Source: Fibrella aquatilis
Lineage (GTDB): Bacteria; Bacteroidota; Bacteroidia; Cytophagales; Spirosomataceae
NCBI RefSeq assembly: GCF_017353255.1
Contig: NZ_JAFMYU010000001.1
Location: 186,001-250,000 of the forward strand
Direction: 5' to 3'
DNA length: 64,000 nucleotides
Positions 41,851 to 52,016 of the stretch are shown piece by piece (position 1 is the stretch's first letter; every line of letters begins with the position of its first letter). Position numbers and translations under genes: made by a program. The notes beneath the pieces were generated by a model that was given only the letters and a program-made list of their open reading frames with translations, was not told the origin of the DNA and ran no database searches.

Positions 41851-44265
41851 TTACCAGTTCACCCTCAGCGACTGCCCTGCTTTCATCGAAACGGCTTTGG
41901 TTTTACCACCGCTGATGAGGGTCGTTTGCCCACCTGTTGTGGAGAATACCGTCACCGTTTTCAGCTTACCGCCTGCCCATTCCAGGGCCAGTTCGTAGCC
42001 ACCCCGCGCCCGCAGGCCCCGCACTGACCCCACCGCCCAGGCATCGGGTAGGGCAGGTAGTAGCCTGATTTCGCCTTCGTCAGACTGCACCAGCATTTCG
42101 GCTACCGCCGCCGTGCCACCAAAATTACCGTCGATCTGGAACGGAGGGTGGGCATCGAACAGGTTGGGGTAGGTGCCTCCACCCCGTGCATAGTCGGTTT
42201 TCACGCCGTCGGGCACGACATAGTGCAGCAGTTCGCGGTACATTTTGTAGGCGTGGTTGCCATCCCAGAGCCGTGCCCAGAGGTTAATGCGCCACCCCTT
42301 CGACCAGCCCGTGGTTTCGTCGCCTTTGATTTCCAGTGTCTTACGACAAGCCTGAGCCAGGTCGGGCGTGCGGTCGGGGCGGATGTGGTGGCCGGGATAC
42401 AGCCCAAACAAATGCGACTGATGGCGGTGCTTGGGGTCAACGTCGCGCCAGTCGTAGTACCATTCCTGGAGGTTGCCCGCCTTGCCCACTTTGTAGGGGT
42501 ACAACTGCATCAGTGCCCGGTCCAGGCTGTCGCGGAAGGCGGGGTCGGTGCCCAGTAGCTTCGCCGCGGCGCTCGTTTGCAGAAAGCATTCGCGGATTAT
42601 GGCCAGGTCGGCGGTGCCGCCGTAGAGGGTACTACCCCGGTAGCCGGTGGGGGTCAGAAACTGGTTTTCGGGCGAAGTCGACGGCGAGGTGATGAGCCTG
42701 CCCGTTGAGTCGGGCACAAGCCAGGCGAGGCAAAAACGGGCTGCCCCCCTCATGAGCGGGTAGGCCTGTTGGCGTAGGTATGTTTTGTCCTGCGTGAAGG
42801 TGAAATGTTCCCAGAGGTGGGTGCTTAGCCAGGCCCCGCCCATGTTCCAGTTGGCCCACATGGGGTCGCCCTGGCCAAAATCACCCACAGGGTTGGTCAT
42901 GGCCCAGATGTCGGAGTTGTGCGCCACCGACCAGCCGCCCACGCCGTAGAACGTACGGGCAGTGACGGCCCCGGTCTTGGCCAGTTGGCCAATAAACGTG
43001 AGCAGCGGCCCGTGCATCTCCGACAGGTTGGTGTTTTCGGCGGGCCAATAGTTTTCCTGTGCGTTGATGTTGGTGGTGTAGTTGCTGCTCCAGGGCGGGC
43101 GCATGTAGGGGTTCCAGATGCCCTGCAAGTTGGCGGGCACACTAGGCGTGCGTGAACTGCTGATGAGCAGATACCGCCCGAAGTTGAAGTAAAGTGCTTC
43201 CAGGTCGGTGTCTTTTGTGCCCACGGCATAGCGTTGCAGGCGCTCGTCGGTGGGTAGGGCGGGGGCGGTGCCCGGTCCCAGTTGCAGGCTGACACGGTTG
43301 AAAAAGCGCTGATAATCAGTTGTATGCGCCTGCCTGAGCTGGGTATATGATTTGGCAAAAGCGTTGTTCAGCCGGTTGGTGGCGAGTGACTCGTCGGGCA
43401 GGCCGTTGGTGGCGGGGTTCTTGTCGAAACCGTTGAAGCTGGTTGCGATGGCTACGAAGATCAGGGCTTCGGTGCCGCCCCTGATGCCCACGGTGCTGTC
43501 GGTGGTGGTTAGTGTGCCGTCGCCTGCTTTAAGTTTGGCCAGGGTGGTGAACCGGGTGCCCCGCGCCGGGTCGAATACCACCGAGTTGGGAATGTTGCCC
43601 CGGTAGCTGGGTTCGGCATGGATGGGGGCGTAACCCTTGATCTTCAGTGTGTTGCTGGCTGCGGATACGTTGTTGTTGAGCAAGCTGTTTAGCCGTACCG
43701 AAAACGAGAGCGCCCCTTTTTTGCTGCTCGTCAGCCGGATAACCATCACCTGATCGGGCTGCGACACAAAGTAGTCGCGGGTGTAGGTGACGCCATCTAC
43801 CTCATACCGCACCGACGACACGGCATCGGCCAGATTCAGTTGCCGGTAGTAATTCTGGGCGGTCGGGCTGTGGGCGAGGTCGATAAACAGGGTGCCAAGA
43901 GGCGCGTATGACTCCGAAAATTTGCCTTGCAGCTTTTTGTGTAACTCGTCGGCACCCTTATAGTCTCCCCGTTTCAACGCATCGCGGATGGCCGGCACGT
44001 TTTTATACGCTTCGGGATTCATGTCGGCCCGCACGGGTTCACCCGACCAGAGCGTGGCATCGTTGAGGTAGATTTTGTCTAACTGCACACCGCCAAAGAC
44101 AGTAGCTCCCTGTGTGCCGTTGCCCAGTACCAGGCTCTCTTCAAAGTAGGTCGCTGGTTGCCGATACCAGAGCGTTTTGTCGGCCTGAACAGTGCCTGTT
44201 CGCTGGCCAATTACGTGCGTAGCAAGCCCGGTTAGCAGACTGAAAAGCAGAAATTGTTTCATCAT
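41851..44265 (-). CDS. Glycoside hydrolase family 95 protein (alpha-L-fucosidase type)
   Basis: 804 residues with a signal peptide ending THVIGQ; ATG 44262 is an equal start. The N-terminal beta domain shows [20 protein letters not shown] (residues 32-51), typical of GH95. The (alpha/alpha)6 region has [35 protein letters not shown] and [11 protein letters not shown], all family marks. GH95 cleaves alpha-1,2-fucose or alpha-galactose links from glycans. With kduI upstream on the same strand it suggests breakdown of fucosylated or uronic-acid-rich plant or algal sugars (inference). Confidence 0.93.
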   Translation of the reverse strand: MMKQFLLFSLLTGLATHVIGQRTGTVQADKTLWYRQPATYFEESLVLGNGTQGATVFGGVQLDKIYLNDATLWSGEPVRADMNPEAYKNVPAIRDALKRGDYKGADELHKKLQGKFSESYAPLGTLFIDLAHSPTAQNYYRQLNLADAVSSVRYEVDGVTYTRDYFVSQPDQVMVIRLTSSKKGALSFSVRLNSLLNNNVSAASNTLKIKGYAPIHAEPSYRGNIPNSVVFDPARGTRFTTLAKLKAGDGTLTTTDSTVGIRGGTEALIFVAIATSFNGFDKNPATNGLPDESLATNRLNNAFAKSYTQLRQAHTTDYQRFFNRVSLQLGPGTAPALPTDERLQRYAVGTKDTDLEALYFNFGRYLLISSSRTPSVPANLQGIWNPYMRPPWSSNYTTNINAQENYWPAENTNLSEMHGPLLTFIGQLAKTGAVTARTFYGVGGWSVAHNSDIWAMTNPVGDFGQGDPMWANWNMGGAWLSTHLWEHFTFTQDKTYLRQQAYPLMRGAARFCLAWLVPDSTGRLITSPSTSPENQFLTPTGYRGSTLYGGTADLAIIRECFLQTSAAAKLLGTDPAFRDSLDRALMQLYPYKVGKAGNLQEWYYDWRDVDPKHRHQSHLFGLYPGHHIRPDRTPDLAQACRKTLEIKGDETTGWSKGWRINLWARLWDGNHAYKMYRELLHYVVPDGVKTDYARGGGTYPNLFDAHPPFQIDGNFGGTAAVAEMLVQSDEGEIRLLPALPDAWAVGSVRGLRARGGYELALEWAGGKLKTVTVFSTTGGQTTLISGGKTKAVSMKAGQSLRVNW

Positions 44266-44285
44266 GAAAACGTTGTTTTACCTCA

Positions 44286-45116
44286 TTATTTCAGATCGGC
44301 AATGGCCGTCATATCCATGTCGGCGTAGTCTTTGTTTTCGCCCGCCATGCCCCAGATAAACGCGTAGTTGGCTGTACCGCAACCCGAATGCACTGACCAG
44401 GGTGGCGAGATAATGGCCTGTTCATTGGCGACCACCAGGTGTCGGGTTTCCTGGGGTTGCCCCATCAGGTGCAGCACCCGGTGCGCCGGGTCGAGGTCGA
44501 AATACAGGTAGGCTTCCATGCGTCGGTCGTGAGTGTGAGCGGGCATGGTGTTCCAGACGCTACCCGGCTTCAGGATCGTGAGGCCCATGACCAGCTGGCA
44601 ACTTTGCAGGCCGTCTTGATGAATGTAGCGGTAGATAACCCGTTCGTTGGCCGTGGCCGAAGCCCCCATCGGGGCCGAAAATACCTCGCTGCTGCCTGCT
44701 TTCCGGGTAGGATAATCGGCATGGGCGGGTGCCGAGAGCAAATAAAACTGGGCGGGTTGGTCTGCATTATCGCTGCTGAAGGTGACGGTTTGACTACCAC
44801 GCCCAACGTACACGCAGTCTAGCCTGTCGAGACTAACTGCCCGACCATCAACAGTTAAGGTACCCAATCCACCGATGTTGATCACACCTAGTTCGCGGCG
44901 TTCGAGGAAGAACGTGCTTTTCAGTTCGTCGTAGGTAGGTAGCTGAACGGGTTGGTTGCCGGGCATAACGCCGCCAATGATAACGCGGTCGAAGTGGCTG
45001 TAAACCAGTTGAATTGTGCCCGTCTCAAAGAGCGATTCGATCAGGAAATTGTCGCGCAGTTGGGTGGTGGTAAACTGCTTTGTTTCAGCGGGACTAACCG
45101 CATAACGTACCTGCAT
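44286..45116 (-). CDS. kduI: 5-dehydro-4-deoxy-D-glucuronate isomerase
   Basis: 276 residues, full length. The cupin metal residues are present: PAHTHDRRMEAYLYF (His, His, Glu) near residue 196 and PPWSVHSGCGT (His) near 242. KduI turns 5-keto-4-deoxyuronate, the product of pectate or glycosaminoglycan lyases, into 2,5-diketo-3-deoxygluconate. Usual partners such as kduD and lyases are not in the window. The GH95 gene follows 20 bp downstream. Confidence 0.95.
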   Translation of the reverse strand: MQVRYAVSPAETKQFTTTQLRDNFLIESLFETGTIQLVYSHFDRVIIGGVMPGNQPVQLPTYDELKSTFFLERRELGVINIGGLGTLTVDGRAVSLDRLDCVYVGRGSQTVTFSSDNADQPAQFYLLSAPAHADYPTRKAGSSEVFSAPMGASATANERVIYRYIHQDGLQSCQLVMGLTILKPGSVWNTMPAHTHDRRMEAYLYFDLDPAHRVLHLMGQPQETRHLVVANEQAIISPPWSVHSGCGTANYAFIWGMAGENKDYADMDMTAIADLK

Positions 45117-45272
45117 GTAGCCGTGATTAATGTGCGCAGGCCGGTAGCCAGTGCGTCGTGAATGGGTAGAAGAAGGTCAGCATCACCACCACAAATGATG
45201 ATAGCCAACATTACGTTCAAATGCGTAACTGGCTGTTTTCTACCAGCCACCGCCTGCACAGTTTGGCGAAAC

Positions 45273-46139
45273 CTAGCCCTTTAAAAACTGGATTAACAGG
45301 TCATTCACAGCAGCGGCTTCTTCGTGTTGCACCCAGTGGGTAGCCTTTTCGAAGAATACTAGCTGTCCGTTGTCGCAGAGGTCGATGCTGGGCTGGGCCT
45401 GCTCGCGGAGGAGAAACGCGTCCTGCGCACCCCAGATGAGCAGCGTGGGTACCGTGATGCGGTCGGAGGGGGGCAGGGGCGGGCGGTGCTGGGCAAAGGC
45501 GCGGTACCAGTGAATCATGGTGCGCAGAGCAGGTGCGCCCGATGGTCCCGGCTGCGACCAGGCCGTGCGGTAAGCGGTCAGGTCGGCTTCGGAAAAAGTG
45601 CTGGGGCGGCTGCTCTGCTTCAGGCTGCGCACCATGCTCCAGTAGTTAACCCGTTGCGCCAGCCATTCGGGCAACCACGGGATCTGGAAGAACGCCGTAT
45701 ACCAGCTTCTGAGCAGCTGACGAGGGCTCTTTCGCAAAAAGCGGAGCATTACAGCGTAGTGCGGCACGTTCATGCACACCAACCGACTAATGCGGTTTGG
45801 GTGGGTTGCGGCCAGCCACCAGGCCACCACCGCACCCCAGTCGTGCCCAACAACAATGGCCTTGTCGACCCCCGCCGCGTCAATCAGCCCCAGCACGTCG
45901 GCTGCGAGTTTATCAATGCTATAGTGCTGACTGCCAACGGGTTTATCACTGAGGTTATACCCCCGTTGGTCGGGTGTCCACACGCGATAACCGGCGTCGG
46001 CCAGGCCTGTTAGCTGTGCCCGCCAGCCGTACCAAAATTCTGGAAAACCGTGCAGCAAAATCACCAGCGGCCCGGTAGTCGGCCCCGCCTCCATCACATG
46101 AAGCGTGATGCCGTTTGTTTGTATGTAGGTGGAAGTCAA
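45273..46139 (-). CDS. Alpha/beta hydrolase, epoxide-hydrolase-like
   Basis: 288 residues. The oxyanion motif is HGFPEFWYGWRAQ near residue 30. The nucleophile elbow is VGHDWGAVVAW with Asp, as in epoxide hydrolases and dehalogenases, near residue 100. The C-terminal acid is in LIWGAQDAF and the base is in KATHWVQHE near residue 272. The cap domain (about 130-220) is helical. Epoxide hydrolase is likelier than dehalogenase because of the HGFPEFWYGW block. It is likely a single gene. Confidence 0.85.
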   Translation of the reverse strand: MTSTYIQTNGITLHVMEAGPTTGPLVILLHGFPEFWYGWRAQLTGLADAGYRVWTPDQRGYNLSDKPVGSQHYSIDKLAADVLGLIDAAGVDKAIVVGHDWGAVVAWWLAATHPNRISRLVCMNVPHYAVMLRFLRKSPRQLLRSWYTAFFQIPWLPEWLAQRVNYWSMVRSLKQSSRPSTFSEADLTAYRTAWSQPGPSGAPALRTMIHWYRAFAQHRPPLPPSDRITVPTLLIWGAQDAFLLREQAQPSIDLCDNGQLVFFEKATHWVQHEEAAAVNDLLIQFLKG

Positions 46140-46160
46140 TGGACGTTTTCGGTTAGCTGT

Positions 46161-46204
46161 TATAGGCGGTCCGGCGTTCCGGCCTGAAGCGCGAAGCCAC
46201 CTAG
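46161..46204. repeat. Unpaired repeat modules GGTCCGGCG and GTGGCTTCGCGC
   Basis: GCGGTCCGGCGTTCCGG (about 46167-46183) matches the GGTCCGCCG module of the repeats at 4511, 32233 and 52035. The following GCGCGAAGCCACCTAG (46189-46204) is the reverse complement of the CTAGTGTGGCTTCGCGC module in the 12383 repeat. There are no flanking long arms, so these look like relics of the repeat family. Confidence 0.6.
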
Positions 46205-46214
46205 TGACCCAAAA

Positions 46215-47825
46215 TTACCCATATAGTGCCACCAGTTCATTGGCGCAGCGTTCGCCGTCCATGGCGGCGGAGACAATACCTCCGGCGTAGCCCGCGCCTT
46301 CGCCGCAGGGGAATAGCCGCCGCGTGGTGAGGTGTTCGCAGGTGTCGCGGTGGCGGGGAATGCGGACGGGCGAGGACGTACGGCTTTCGATGCCGATCAG
46401 CTGCCCGTCGTTGCTGAGGTAGCCCCGCATTTTTTGACCAAAATCGCGCAGGCCCTGCCGTAGGGGCTGGGCAATATGGTCGGGCAACACGTCCCGCATA
46501 TCAACCGACAGTAGGCCCGGCTGGTAGGATGTGTCGAGCAGCGACGACGACACGCGCCCATCCACAAAATCGCTGATGCGCTGCGCCGGGGCCGTTTGCG
46601 ACGGGCTACCGGCCGGGCTGGCCACGTGGCAGGCCCGTTGTTCAATGGCCTGTTGCAGCATCAGTCCGGCCAGGGGACCATGCCCGCCGTAGGGCTTCAG
46701 GTCGGCGTCGGTAATGGCCACGACCAGGCCCGAATTGGCCCATTTCGAGTCGCGCCGCGAGGGCGACATGCCGTTTACGACCAGTTCGCCGGGGGCCGTG
46801 GCCGAGGGGACAATGAACCCGCCGGGGCACATGCAAAACGAAAACACGCCCCGCTCTACGCCGCCGAATTTGGTTTGTGTCACCAGGCTGTACGAAGCTG
46901 CGGGCAGGTACTCCCCCCGGCCCAAATTGGGCGTTTGGGTGCTGTGGTGGGGGTTCAGGTGGTATTGTAGCGTGTCGATGAGCGATTGCTGGTGCTCAAT
47001 CCGAACGCCCATGGCAAAGGCTTTGGCCTCGATGAGTACGTCGCGTTGGTGGAGCAACTGGAAGATGTCCCGCGCCGAGTGACCCGTGGCCAGGATCACG
47101 CCTAGGCCCGTATGTTCCTGCCCGTCGGCGGTGACCACGCCCCGGATCTGGTCGGCTTCGAGGAGGAGGTCAACCACTTTGGTGTTGAAATGCACCTCTC
47201 CGCCTGCGTTCAGGATACTGGTGCGGAGGGCTGCCACCACGGCGGGGAGTTTGTTGGTGCCGATGTGCGGGTGGGCATCCACCAGAATCTGCTCGGTAGC
47301 GCCGTGGGCCACGAAGATTTCCAAAATCCGCCGAATGTCACCGCGCTTGCTGGAGCGGGTGTAAAGCTTGCCGTCGGAGTAGGTACCTGCGCCACCTTCG
47401 CCGAAACAGTAGTTCGATTCGGGATTGACGACGTGGTCTTTGTTGATGGCCGCCAGGTCGCGCCGCCGCGCCCGCACGTCGGGGCCGCGTTCCAGCACGA
47501 TAGGTTTCAGACCCAGCTCAATCAGCCGCAGCGCCGCAAACAACCCCGCCGGACCAGCGCCCACAATCACCACCGTCCGGGCGTTGGCCACGTTAGGATA
47601 GGTGAGTCCGTGCTGAATGAGTGGGGGCGGTGTTTCGCCCGCAAACACGTCGGCGTCTACGTGGACTTTGGTTTGCCGTCCCCGCGAGTCGATGGACTGG
47701 CGGCGTTTGCGCACCACTACGTCGGGGGTGTCGGGCAGGTGGAGGTGGTTGAGAACGTGGGCGCGAAAGGCCGCTTCGTCCAGGCCCTGTTCGGGCAGCA
47801 GGGTCAGCGATAGTGACTGAATCAT
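46215..47825 (-). CDS. FAD-dependent oxidoreductase (COG2509-like dehydrogenase)
   Basis: 536 residues from ATG 47825; ten further upstream codons are possible but not typical. An N-terminal region of about 80 residues precedes the FAD motif VIVGAGPAGLFAALRL (about 85-100). GEGGAGTYSDGKLYTR near 150 and CMCPGGFIVPSA near 330 are marks of this uncharacterised flavoprotein group. The C-terminal FPCGEGAGYAGGIVSAAMDG completes the FAD site. Substrate and electron partner are unknown. It is divergent from the SIS gene. Confidence 0.85.
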   Translation of the reverse strand: MIQSLSLTLLPEQGLDEAAFRAHVLNHLHLPDTPDVVVRKRRQSIDSRGRQTKVHVDADVFAGETPPPLIQHGLTYPNVANARTVVIVGAGPAGLFAALRLIELGLKPIVLERGPDVRARRRDLAAINKDHVVNPESNYCFGEGGAGTYSDGKLYTRSSKRGDIRRILEIFVAHGATEQILVDAHPHIGTNKLPAVVAALRTSILNAGGEVHFNTKVVDLLLEADQIRGVVTADGQEHTGLGVILATGHSARDIFQLLHQRDVLIEAKAFAMGVRIEHQQSLIDTLQYHLNPHHSTQTPNLGRGEYLPAASYSLVTQTKFGGVERGVFSFCMCPGGFIVPSATAPGELVVNGMSPSRRDSKWANSGLVVAITDADLKPYGGHGPLAGLMLQQAIEQRACHVASPAGSPSQTAPAQRISDFVDGRVSSSLLDTSYQPGLLSVDMRDVLPDHIAQPLRQGLRDFGQKMRGYLSNDGQLIGIESRTSSPVRIPRHRDTCEHLTTRRLFPCGEGAGYAGGIVSAAMDGERCANELVALYG

Positions 47826-47904
47826 ACGGAAAAAGGGCCGGTGTTTATCCGGCAACGCAAGCGCAAATTTACCAATTTTACGCCTGAACTTCCCCTGAAC
47901 GTGT

Positions 47905-48474
47905 ATGACAAACGCCTATTTCTCCGACTACCTAACCAAACAGCAGGCCCTCTACCAGGCCATTCCCATCGACACCGTGATCCGTTGGGCGGCTATGTTG
48001 CAGCAAGCCTGGACCGACGACCGGCAGTTATTCGTCTTTGGCAACGGCGGCAGCGCTATGAACGCCTCGCACTTTGTGACGGACCTGGGCAAAAGCGCCT
48101 CAGATCGCATGGGGAAGCGGTTTCGGTGCCTGTGTTTGAATGAAAGCATCTCGTGGATAACAGCCCTGGGCAACGACTACGCCTACGAAGACGTGTATGC
48201 CGGGCAGCTTCAGAACTACGCCCGCCCCGGTGATCTGGTGCTGGCCCTAAGCGTGAGCGGGTCGTCGCCCAATGTGGTGAAAGCCGTGGCCTGGGCCAAT
48301 GCACACGAGCTAACCACGCTGGCCCTGGTGGGTGGCAACGGTGGCACACTAGCCGACATCGCCACCGAGCACATTCGCCTGCCCGACACCCATTTTGGCC
48401 GTGTTGAGGATGCCCAAATGACCATCTGCCACCTGCTGTGTTATTGCTTTATTGAAATGAACGGTAAGTGGTGA
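47905..48474 (+). CDS. SIS domain protein, sedoheptulose 7-phosphate isomerase-like
   Basis: 189 residues. The SIS phosphosugar motifs are LFVFGNGGSAMNASHFVTDL (residues 42-61) and LALSVSGSSPNVVKAV near 113. GmhA-type isomerases of this length make heptose for lipopolysaccharide, but some relatives act on other sugar phosphates. No heptose genes adjoin. The last codons (EMNGKW, stop 48472-48474) lie in the left arm of a 45-bp palindrome. Confidence 0.8.
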   Translation: MTNAYFSDYLTKQQALYQAIPIDTVIRWAAMLQQAWTDDRQLFVFGNGGSAMNASHFVTDLGKSASDRMGKRFRCLCLNESISWITALGNDYAYEDVYAGQLQNYARPGDLVLALSVSGSSPNVVKAVAWANAHELTTLALVGGNGGTLADIATEHIRLPDTHFGRVEDAQMTICHLLCYCFIEMNGKW

Positions 48475-48560
48475 GTGGTCAGTGATGAGTTTGCTGCCGC
48501 AAGCGCACTATTCTAGCGGCAGCAAACTCACCACTTACCACTCACCACTTACCGTTCATT
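48456..48560. repeat. 45-bp inverted repeat covering both stop codons of convergent genes, apex GCTGCCGC
   Basis: Arms 48456-48500 and 48516-48560 pair with two mismatches around a 15-nt loop. The arm family GTAAGTGGTGAGT is shared with 4439-4546, while the apex is TTTGCTGCCGC/GCGGCAGCAAA. The left arm encodes the end of the SIS protein and the right arm encodes the end of the ROK protein (NER, stop 48549-48551). Confidence 0.95.
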
Positions 48561-49481
48561 TGCCCCCAGCATCGCCAATGCGCCTACGGGTACGGCGTCG
48601 GTGCCGAGTTGGGCCAGGCGAACGGGGGGTGGAGGCTGAAAAGCGGCCATTACGTAATGTGGAAGCACTTTCTCAACGGCCTGCCGCAAGGGTTCGCCCA
48701 CCAGCGACAGGCCGCCGCCCAGCACCAGCACCTGCGGATGAAACAGGTGGACAGCGTAGGATAAGCCGAGGGCAATCACGCGGCCAACTTGGTCTATTGC
48801 CTGTTGTGCGGCGGGGTCATGGTCGGCCAGGGCGGGGGCCAGCCAACGGGCTTCACCGCCTGGTTTGGCGGCTTCGACGTATTGTCGCAGGGACGAATGT
48901 GGCGGAAGTTGCGGGATTAATTCGCGAATCTGCCGGTCAATGGCCCAGCCCGACGCGGCCTGCTCGAGCGTTTGGCCGGGCGAGTGTGCGGTGGGTGGTG
49001 TGACCCAAATATGCCCAATTTCGGCTTCTCCAGGCAAATTGCCCCGATACAGTCGCCCATCGACCACCATGCCGCCGCCTACGCCGCTGCCCAGCGTTAC
49101 ATAGAAAACGTGCCGAAAACCCTGTCCGGCACCGCACAGTGCCTCGCCCAACGCGGCTACGTTGGCATCATTTTCTACACATACCCGCGCAGTGCCCGTG
49201 CGTTCGCGTAGCCAACTGGCCAGGTTGACACCCGACCAGCCCGACACTTGGTGCGAGGTGATAATCTGCCCTGTTTCAGCATTAACGGGTCCACCAAAGC
49301 CAACACCAATGGCTGTTGGTGGGTTGGTCAGCTGACGTATAGTTTGGTCTATCCAGGCGAGAATGGCCGTGGCATGTGTACCTCGCTCAATGGTTTGCCC
49401 GTATCGTTGCGTAACAGCGCCTCTCGGTTCGGCCACAACGAGTTGTAGTTTGGTACCCCCAATTTCTATACCTACTTGCAT
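48549..49481 (-). CDS. ROK family protein (sugar kinase-like) without the zinc motif
   Basis: 310 residues from ATG 49481. The ATP site is VGIEIGGTKLQLVVAEP (residues 3-19). VGFGGPVNAETGQI and CVENDANVAALGEAL follow, and VTLGSGVGGGMVVDG is the phosphate-2 region. The sugar-binding EIGH is kept, but the usual zinc motif CxCGxxGCxE just after it is replaced by HSPGQTLEQAASG. The C terminus lies in the palindrome. It is probably a glucokinase or N-acetylsugar kinase; the missing cysteines leave this open. Confidence 0.8.
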   Translation of the reverse strand: MQVGIEIGGTKLQLVVAEPRGAVTQRYGQTIERGTHATAILAWIDQTIRQLTNPPTAIGVGFGGPVNAETGQIITSHQVSGWSGVNLASWLRERTGTARVCVENDANVAALGEALCGAGQGFRHVFYVTLGSGVGGGMVVDGRLYRGNLPGEAEIGHIWVTPPTAHSPGQTLEQAASGWAIDRQIRELIPQLPPHSSLRQYVEAAKPGGEARWLAPALADHDPAAQQAIDQVGRVIALGLSYAVHLFHPQVLVLGGGLSLVGEPLRQAVEKVLPHYVMAAFQPPPPVRLAQLGTDAVPVGALAMLGANER

Positions 49482-49495
49482 GGTGGTCAGGAGCG

Positions 49496-49503
49496 CAAAA
49501 GTA
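49496..49503 (-). promoter_or_regulatory. -7 box TACTTTTG upstream of the ROK gene
   Basis: On the minus strand TACTTTTG ends 14 nt before the ATG at 49481, directly after the stop codon of the hydrolase gene. The -33 box is weak. Confidence 0.4.
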
Positions 49504-50307
49504 CTACTTCCGTTTTTTCTTGTTTTGGGCGAAAAACCACGGCAAAAACTGGGCTTCGGCGAAGGCATTGTCCCAGCTGTTGTGGTTCACGCCGGGGTAT
49601 TCGGTATAGGTGACGTTGGCACCCAGGGCCTTTAGTTTGGCCACCATCTGGCGCGACAATTCGGGGGGTACCACGGCATCTACGGCCCCGTGAAACACCC
49701 AGAGTGGCACGCGTTGGGCGTATGTGGCGCAGGATGTGGTGTCGCCACCGCCACAGATAGGGGCCGCCGCCGCAAAGAGTTTGGGCTTACGCGCAATGGC
49801 CTCAAACGTGCCGATGCCACCCATAGACAGCCCCGTGATATAGATACGGTTCTTGTCGACGCGCTCGTCTTTTTGCAGTTGCGCAATGAGGTCGTAACAG
49901 GCCTGCATGGTCCAGGTCAGCGTGTCGGCATAGCCCGATTCAAATTCGATGGGCATCTTGGTCCGGTTAAGCCGAATGCTCGACCAGGCCATATCTTCGG
50001 GGCACTGCGGAAACACCACGAGCGCCGGAAAATTGGTGCGGTTGGCTTCGTCCAAAAATAGCTTCGACCCGTGGGTTAACTGCTTTTCATTATCGGTACC
50101 CCGTTCGCCCGAGCCGTGTAGTACCAGCACAAGCGGGTATTTGGGGGCTTTGCCCGTAACAGGCTGGTCGTAGTTTTTCGGGAATAAAATGCGGTAGGGG
50201 AGCGTATGGCCGTTTTTGGTAGCATAATCACGCTTTTCAAAGTCACCCTGCGCAGCGGCCGCAAAGCTGCTCAGGAGAAAGGCGGCAAGAACTAGGAGTC
50301 TGTTCAT
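49504..50307 (-). CDS. Secreted alpha/beta hydrolase (PHB depolymerase / dienelactone-hydrolase-like)
   Basis: 267 residues from ATG 50307 with signal peptide [20 protein letters not shown]. The serine elbow is [14 protein letters not shown] near residue 145, the acid is in [14 protein letters not shown] near 210 and the base His is in [11 protein letters not shown] near 245. [17 protein letters not shown] (about 60-76) forms the oxyanion loop. Relatives are annotated as phospholipase/carboxylesterase or feruloyl-esterase-like. It overlaps the upstream gene by 4 bp. Confidence 0.85.
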   Translation of the reverse strand: MNRLLVLAAFLLSSFAAAAQGDFEKRDYATKNGHTLPYRILFPKNYDQPVTGKAPKYPLVLVLHGSGERGTDNEKQLTHGSKLFLDEANRTNFPALVVFPQCPEDMAWSSIRLNRTKMPIEFESGYADTLTWTMQACYDLIAQLQKDERVDKNRIYITGLSMGGIGTFEAIARKPKLFAAAAPICGGGDTTSCATYAQRVPLWVFHGAVDAVVPPELSRQMVAKLKALGANVTYTEYPGVNHNSWDNAFAEAQFLPWFFAQNKKKRK

Positions 50308-50711
50308 GGCTGGTTGGCTGCTTTCGTGACCGTCTGTGCGTCGCGGGTATTTTTTTGTACGGCAATAGCAGCAAACAGGCTGAGCATGAATGACATGCCG
50401 TAGAAACCTTTTTCGCTGGCGGTGAGGGTGGCGTTCCATAGCCCTACAATCAGCAGCAGAATGGCCAGCAGCGTAGACACCCAACTGAGACCGTAGTAGA
50501 GGTTGGTAACGGGAATGCCTTCCTGCCGGTCGCGGACGCTTTTTTGCACCGAAATAGCCGAGAACAAACCGTACATCAGGATCGTGAAATAGTAGCCTTT
50601 CTCGTTCAGGGCCATCGTAGCGTTCCAGAGACCCACGTTGTAGGCAATGGCACCAATAAGCAACGCGGCCCAGGAGGCGGCAATAAAAGCGGAAGAAGGT
50701 TGTTGGTTCAT
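50304..50711 (-). CDS. YiaA/YiaB family inner-membrane protein
   Basis: 135 residues from ATG 50711. Four hydrophobic segments form two similar halves, each with the motif LWNATM/LWNATL then EKGYYF/EKGFYG and a following [16 protein letters not shown]. This is the YiaA/YiaB repeat plan. Function unknown. Its stop overlaps the start of the hydrolase gene downstream (ATGA), so the two are translationally coupled. Confidence 0.85.
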   Translation of the reverse strand: MNQQPSSAFIAASWAALLIGAIAYNVGLWNATMALNEKGYYFTILMYGLFSAISVQKSVRDRQEGIPVTNLYYGLSWVSTLLAILLLIVGLWNATLTASEKGFYGMSFMLSLFAAIAVQKNTRDAQTVTKAANQP

Positions 50712-50797
50712 TAGAAGAGGAACAGGATTGAGGCGGTAAGGTAGGAAAAAAGTGCCCCCACTGGCAACAAGCCCCGCTAATGGACTGTTACCCCCGT

Positions 50798-52009
50798 ATG
50801 CAAGCACAATCCACTGTCACCTCGCCCCGGATAAAGCCCGACCAGTTTGAATCGCCGGATTTTTACCAGCTAGACGATTTGCTCACCCCCGAACAGAAGC
50901 TCGTGCGGTCGGCGATGCGCGACTTTGTAAAGCGCGAAATCACGCCTATCATCGACGACCACGCCCAGCGGGCCGAGTTTCCGGAAGGCATTTTGGCCAA
51001 ATTCGGGCAGATTGGGGCGTTTGGTACCACACTGCCGGTTGAGTACGGCGGCGGCGGACTGGACCAGATCAGCTACGGGCTGATGATGCAGGAGATTGAA
51101 CGCGGCGACTCAGCCATGCGCTCAACGGTGTCGGTGCAAAGTTCGCTGGTGATGTACCCGATCTACGCCTTCGGCTCCGACGAGCAGAAAGCCAAATACC
51201 TGCCCAAACTGGCAAAGGGGGAGTTGGTGGGCTGTTTTGGCCTCACCGAAGCTAACCACGGGTCGAACCCCGGCGGCATGGAAACAGCCTTTATTGAACG
51301 TTCTGACTACTTTTTGCTCAACGGGTCGAAGCTCTGGATCACCAACGCCCCCATTGCCGACGTAGCCGTGGTCTGGGCCAAAAATGAGCAGGGTAAGATT
51401 CGCGGCCTCATTGTAGAGCGGGGTATGGAGGGCTTTTCAACCAACGAGATCGAGCGGAAATGGTCACTCCGTGCCAGCCGCACCGGCGAACTGACGTTTA
51501 CCGACGTGAAGGTGCCGAAAGGAAACCTGTTGCCCGAAGCTGCCGGACTAAAAGCGCCGCTGCAATGCCTCGACCAGGCCCGCTACGGCATTGCCTGGGG
51601 GGCTGTAGGAGCCGCCATGGACTGTTACGAAGCCGCCCGGAAATACACCCTCGAACGCATCCAGTTCGACAAGCCGATTGCGTCGTTTCAACTGGTACAG
51701 AAGAAGTTAGCCGAAATGCTGACTGACATTACCAAGGCGCAGTTGCTCTGCTGGCGGCTGGGGATGCTAAAGAACGCAGGCACCGCCACCACCGCCCAAA
51801 TCTCACTCGCCAAGCGCGACAATGTAGACATGGCCCTGCGCGTGGCCCGCACCTGCCGTCAACTCCTGGGGGGCATGGGCATCACCGGCGACTACCCCAT
51901 CATGCGCCACATGATGAACCTCGAATCGGTAGTCACCTACGAAGGCACCCACGACATTCACCTGCTCATCCTGGGCGCTGAAATCACGGGTATATCGGCG
52001 TTTAAATAG
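50798..52009 (+). CDS. gcdH: Acyl-CoA dehydrogenase, glutaryl-CoA dehydrogenase type
   Basis: 403 residues from ATG 50798; a start at 50780 would add six residues. Features are [38 protein letters not shown] (flavin and substrate region, near 145-163), ARYGIAWG near 258 and YEGTHDIH near 382 with the catalytic Glu. These blocks agree closely with human and bacterial glutaryl-CoA dehydrogenases, which oxidise and decarboxylate glutaryl-CoA from lysine breakdown. A single gene with a palindrome behind it. Confidence 0.88.
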   Translation: MQAQSTVTSPRIKPDQFESPDFYQLDDLLTPEQKLVRSAMRDFVKREITPIIDDHAQRAEFPEGILAKFGQIGAFGTTLPVEYGGGGLDQISYGLMMQEIERGDSAMRSTVSVQSSLVMYPIYAFGSDEQKAKYLPKLAKGELVGCFGLTEANHGSNPGGMETAFIERSDYFLLNGSKLWITNAPIADVAVVWAKNEQGKIRGLIVERGMEGFSTNEIERKWSLRASRTGELTFTDVKVPKGNLLPEAAGLKAPLQCLDQARYGIAWGAVGAAMDCYEAARKYTLERIQFDKPIASFQLVQKKLAEMLTDITKAQLLCWRLGMLKNAGTATTAQISLAKRDNVDMALRVARTCRQLLGGMGITGDYPIMRHMMNLESVVTYEGTHDIHLLILGAEITGISAFK

Positions 52010-52016
52010 AAAGGCG

